Positions 53,101-59,100 of a DNA stretch of 64,000 nucleotides are shown here, in pieces. Position 1 is the first letter of the stretch; each line of letters opens with the position of its first letter. Source of the stretch: Bathymodiolus brooksi (lineage: Eukaryota; Mollusca; Bivalvia; Mytilida; Modiolidae); the NCBI GenBank assembly GCA_963680875.1, contig OY804589.1, positions 2,604,001-2,668,000 on the forward strand, given 5' to 3'. Position numbers and translations under genes: made by a program. Under the pieces are notes generated by a model. The model had not been told where the DNA came from. It saw only the letters and a list, made by a program, of their open reading frames with translations, and searched no databases.

Positions 53101-56100
53101 CTGAAACCACTTGGACAATTGAAACCAAACTGCCCAGGAATGATCATTGGAAGGTTCTCTACAAAATTTCTGTTTTATATGCCGATCGGAAATCCAAGAT
53201 GGCCGCCACCGCAATACATAGATTAACATTGAACCCTATGGGAAAATGTTCAAATGCCTTCTTCTCAGAAACTACAAATATGATTACAGCCAAACTGTAC
53301 ATGAATGTTCATTGGATGGTCCTCTACAAACTTTACGTTTTTTGTTCCGATATGAAATTCAAAATGGCGGCTACGGCAGGACTTAGTTTAACATTGGACC
53401 CTATGGGAAAAATGTTTCAAAACGCTTCTTCTCTGAAACCACTTGGATAATTGAAACCAAACTGCCCAGGAATGATCATTGCATGGTCCTCTACAAAGTG
53501 TGTGTTTTTTTATGCCGATCGGAAATCCAAGATGGCCACCACCGCAGGACATAGATTAACATTGGACCCTATGGGAAAATGTTCAAATGCCTTCTTCTCA
53601 GAAACTACAAATATGATTACAGCCAAACTGTACATGAATGTTCATTGGATGGTCCTCTACAAACTTTGCGTTTTTTGTTCTGATATGAAATTCAGAATGG
53701 CGGCTACGGCAGAACTTAGTTTAACATTGGACCCTATGGGAAAAATGTTTCAAAACGCTTCTTCTCTGAAACCACTTGGACAATTGAAACCAAACTGCCC
53801 AGGAATGATCATTGGAAGGTCCTCTACAAAGTTTCTGTTTTTTTTATGCCAATCGAAAATTCAAGATGGCCACCACCGCAGGCCATAGATTAACATTGGA
53901 CCCTATGGGAAAATGTTCAAATGCCTTCTTCTCAGAAACTTCAAATATAATTAAAGCCAAACTGTACATGAATGTTCATTGGATGGTCCTCTACAAACTT
54001 TACGTTTTTTGTTCTGATATGAAATTCAAAATGGTGGCTACGGCAGGACTTAGTTTAACATTGGACCCTATGGGAAAAATGTTTCAAAACGCTTCTTCTC
54101 TGAAACCACTTGGATAATTGAAACCAAACTGCCCAGGAATGATCATTGCATGGTCCTCTACAAAGTGTGTGTTTTTTTATGCTGATCGGAAATCCAAGAT
54201 GGCCACTACCGCAGGACATAGATTAACATTGGACCCTATGGGAAAATGTTCAAATGCCTTCTTCTCAGAAACTACAAATATGATTAAAGCCAAACTGTAC
54301 ATGAATGTTCATCGGATGTCCTCTACAAACTTTACGTTTTTTGTTCCGATATGAAATTCAAAATGGCGGCTACGGCAGGACTTTATTTAACATTGGACCC
54401 TATGGGAAAAATGTTTCAAAATGCTTCTTCTCTGAAACCACTTGGATAATTGAAACCAAACTGCCCAGGAATGATCATTGGAAGGTCCTCTACAGAGTGT
54501 GTTTTTTTTATGCCGATCGGAAATCCAAGATGGCCACCACCGCAGGACATAGATTAACATTGAACCCTGTGGGAAAATGTTCAAATGCCTTCTTCTCAGA
54601 AACTACAAATATGATTAAAGTCAAACTGTACATGAATGTTGATTGGATGGTCCTCTACAAACTTTACGTTTTTTGTTCTGATATGAAATTCAAAATGGCG
54701 GCTACGGCAGGACTTAGTTTAACATTGGACCCTATGGGAAAAATGTTTCAAAACGCTTCTTCTCTGAAACCACTTGGACAATTGAAACCAAACTGCCCAG
54801 GAATGATCATTGGAAGGTCCTCTGTTTTTTATGCCGATCGGAAATCCAAGATTGCTGCCACCACAGGTCATAGTATTAACACAGGACCATATGGGGAAAA
54901 TACAGAAATATAATCTTCTCTGAAGCTATTGCACTGATTGAACCTAAACTGTGCATCAATCATTGGAAGGTCCTTTACAAACTTTGTGTTTTTTATGTTG
55001 ATCGTAATTCCAAGATGACTACCACTGCAGGACATAGTTTTTACATAGGACCAATTGGTTCTTTTTATAACCAGGTGAACGATACAGGCTCTTGAGAGCC
55101 TCTGGTTAATGCAAAGACATGATAGTGAACGTTCATGTGTATGTGTGATGGAGGAATTCATTTTGCTTCCATTTCTAGTATGATTTTCCTATTAAGTTTT
55201 GGAATAGTTCTCACAATGTGATATTTTTTGCTTTTTATTTAATTTCAATATGTTTGTTTTATTTTTACTTTCAGAAAATAGGCCAACTATAGATCAAATT
55301 ATCAATCCAGATCCCAGTATCAAAGCCACCAGGTAAGAAGTCTGTGCTTGTCCAACTCCAGACCACTGCTCCCCTCTCCACCACCTCCAGACCACTGCAT
55401 CCCTCCCCACAACCTCCAGACTACTGCTACCCTCTCCTACCACCTCCAGACCACTGCTCCCCTCTCCCACCATCTCCAAACCATTGATCCCCTCTCCCTC
55501 AAATGTAGATGACAGAATCAATTCATCAACCCACCAACACTAGATACTGGAACCCCCCCCCCCCCCCTCCCCAACAAACATGTTTGCCAGTCCATTCAGA
55601 CATACAATGTAGTTAACTTAAGATTATTAAAGCAGATATAAACACCATTTCACATAAATGACTTTTATAGTACGACTATACTGTCAAGCCTGCCCTAACA
55701 GTCACCTTGAAGTACTGGTCACCTGCTATAAACAGCCATGACTTTTATTATCCCTTTGGTATCTTCAAACTCTTCTTATGTTATTTTAACTCAAATTAAT
55801 GGTCACATCACTAACACACATTATTATGGGCCGGAATTGACAATCCAGATCGACAGATTTTAAATAAATGGCCACCTGTCTTACCTGGTCGTTTTCCATT
55901 TTTCCCCAAAGGTGACTGTTAAATACAAGTTTAACTGTGCTTGTCTATTTCTTGCTGACAACAATAAAACAGATAAAACAGCTTTAATTTCAATTTTAAT
56001 TAAAATGTTTTGTAACTACATGTAGATATCAGATTTACTGTAATTGTTTTTCTATTTTGTAGGACTGAGAAAGTAGAGGCCTTACCCAGTAGAGTTGACA

Positions 56101-59100
56101 CATTGCTGTTAGATATATATAAACCTATTGGTCTATCAATATACCATGGTAAGTGTCAACATTTGTTAGGTCTCCTCCTTTCTAGGCAACCGCATCGGTG
56201 GCGTAATGGTTAGCATGCTGTAGCCCTTTTCACAAAAATTTGTAACTATAGTCCTAACTTTTTCACTTAAGATTATCTTACGACAATTCCTAAGTCCTTT
56301 TCAGAAAGATTATCTTACGACAAATTTTAATCTTATGACTAAAATTACACTTACGATAAAATTTCTTCCTTAGGTGTACTCGATATAACATTATGTGATA
56401 AAGTTTGTCAGTGATTTGCGACAGGTCAATGGTTTTCTCAGAGTACTCCAGTTTTCTCCACCAATAAAACTGACCGATATATTGTTGAAAGGGGCGTTAA
56501 ACACCATAAACCATCTTTCTTAGCAACCTAGTTTCATTTCCATAGCACAACAAAACATTTTTTTTAATAAAATTATTCTATAAAATATCCCCGGCACTAA
56601 TTTATAAGCAGTTTTTTATGCTATGATGTGTTTGTATGTTTATATTGAATTTTTATTTAATATATGAATCGGTCACCAATAACTGCACAAAATATGAACG
56701 GGTATGATTTTCATATAGAGGAACATTTCTAATGCATCTATAATAATTATCATTACTTGGAGTTGTGCGTCATCATCCACACGTGGTTACTTTGGTAGAA
56801 GTATTTTTTAAGGGAGTGCATCTGGAGTGTGAAAAAAAACCTATTCATATAATTCATTTTATCGGTTATTTGTCAGCAAAATATTTACCCCTTTTTTCCA
56901 ATTAATCCCATCCCACATAAAATTAAACGCTTGTTCTTTTACTGATGAAAATTGATCCCGACTTTTCTGAGATAACCCAAATTAAGATGTGTTTATCATC
57001 TATCAATCATGAAGACGAATAAATATCCCTGTTATATATTAATATTAATATAACAGAAGAATGTACACAAGTTTATCATACATAATATGTATTGCCAGAG
57101 TGTTCGATGATCATCGAAGTTGTCAGAAATTATTAAATTATATTACTTATATAAAGACAAAATCAAAACGATATCATTGGATCCAGAAACTTCCAGTCCT
57201 ATAGCGGCTGTTCATACAAAACTTTTGTAAGTGGAGTAGATGTCTAGAAGAAAATCCTGTATTACTGTTTTTATCAAAAAAAAAATAAAAAATAATGAAA
57301 AAGAAGAATTCTCCCCAAGTTTGTAAGTAGTCTTTTCGATTGTCGATCGTTCCCAATTTGAAATCTAAAATTAAAAGAATTATCCTGATTTTTTTGGTCA
57401 CGTAAACGATACACTTTGCTGCATTGAAAAGGTAAATGTACGAAATGCATCATTATAGACTCTGTTATTAGTCACGCCAAAAAGGAGTAAACAACAATGT
57501 CATTTAATTTGTAGCGTCTGTTTGTATTAAACCAGATTTATTTCAATAAACATTTATCAATATGTGTAATTAGGTTTGTCATACGGTCAGAGAAAATGCG
57601 ATAGCGATGAATTGCTCTCTTATTTTCAAGTCGAAGCGCCAATACATCGTCCATCTTTTTGTCTATTTTTTTCACTTACGATAAAAGATAAGACCAAAAT
57701 TTTACACTTAGGACAGGGTAGTATTACACGTAAAGTTAGGACTATTTTTACACTTAAGATTATCGCAAGTATTTTTGTGAAACTCTTTTTTTATCGTAAG
57801 AATTTTTGTGAAAAGGACTACTGGCCTGGAGTGTGGTAGATCGTGGGTTTGATCCCGGTCGGGTAAAACCAAAGACTATGAAATTGGTATTTGTTGCTTC
57901 TCCACTAAGCACCCAGCATTGAGGAGAAAGAGCAAAGACTGGTTGGCTCGGAATCAGATTAATGTGTCTGAATGGAGTGACATGTCTACTGCTGGACTGT
58001 TGCTTCAGGGAACTAGCACTATAACAATCCAACTCAGTGTGTTGATCTAAAGTGGACCTCGTCATCATCTAATTGAAAATTAACTTGTTCTCGCCATCAT
58101 ATAGCTGAAAAATTGCTCATTCACTCACTCACTCCTTTCTAGAGGTAATGTATAGTTTTCATCCTGTCTGTCCGTCCATCTGAAAAGTATGTACGTGAAA
58201 ATCCTCCAAAATATTATATGGGAATTTCTTAAAACTTTTCATGCTTCCTTATTATCATAAGATTTGCATATTACTACAACAGTTTGTACCGCCACGATAT
58301 AACTGAAATATTGTTGAAAGTGGCATTAAACACCATCAAACAAACAACAGTTTGATTGGACTATTTTTTTAAGTTATTGCTGTTTTTAACTTAAGACTTT
58401 TCATGCTTGGTATGAAGATTCACATATCATTACTGTAGATTGATCGCACCAGTTTGATCGAACCATTTTTAGCTCACCTTGCCAAAGGCAACGTGAGCTT
58501 GTGCCGTCACTTGGCGTCCGTCGTCTGTTGTCCGTTAACTTTTCACATTTTAATCTTCTCCTCTGAAACCCCTCAGCCAAATGAACTGAAACTTGGTAGG
58601 AAGCATCTATAGAAGGTCCTCACTAAAGATTGTACATTTTGTCCCGATCCATTAACAAACATGGCCGCCACAGGCAATTCTTGTTTCTGATTGACCGATA
58701 TTTAAAAATCTTCTCTGAAACCGCTTGTCTAAATGAACTAAAACTTGGTAGGAAGCATCTATGGAAAGTCCACTATAAAGATTGCTCATTTTGTCCCGAT
58801 CGGTTAACAAACAAGTTTCTGATTGGTTGATTTCTAAAAAATATTCTCCTCTGTTAAAAGAAAGACAACTCTTGTCAATATCTCCCTTAGAAATTAACTA
58901 ATGCTGATATAGTGTAACATGTTTATTCTATACATTACAAGTAGGTAATCACATTTTAATATTCTTTTTAGCAAACTTTGCCAAAGGCAATATAAGCTTT
59001 TGCCTCGCTTGGTGTCCGTCGTCTGTCATCCGTTTACTTTTTGCATTTTAATCTTCTCCTCTGAAAACCCTCAGCCAAATGAACTGAAACTTGGTAGGAA

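Larger units (their letters stand above)
56190..58138 (+). mobile_element. SINE family I copy split by a 1600-bp insertion
   Basis: Head ACCGCATCGGTGGCGTAATG..TTAGCATG is at 56190-56217. The remainder (GCCTGGAGTGTGGTAGATCG, body, GATATAGCTGAAAAATTGC, CACTCACTCACTC) resumes at 57824. Removing 1603 bp restores the family's spacing exactly. Confidence 0.82.

Noticed and set aside
49145..54913. Series of 140-230 codon frames with repeated [23 protein letters not shown] text
   Set aside because: They recur with the 332-bp satellite, overlap each other in different frames, and start and stop at unit boundaries.
57174..57839. Short frames in the 1600-bp element as transposase remnants
   Set aside because: Under 90 codons, AT-rich, no conserved catalytic pattern visible.
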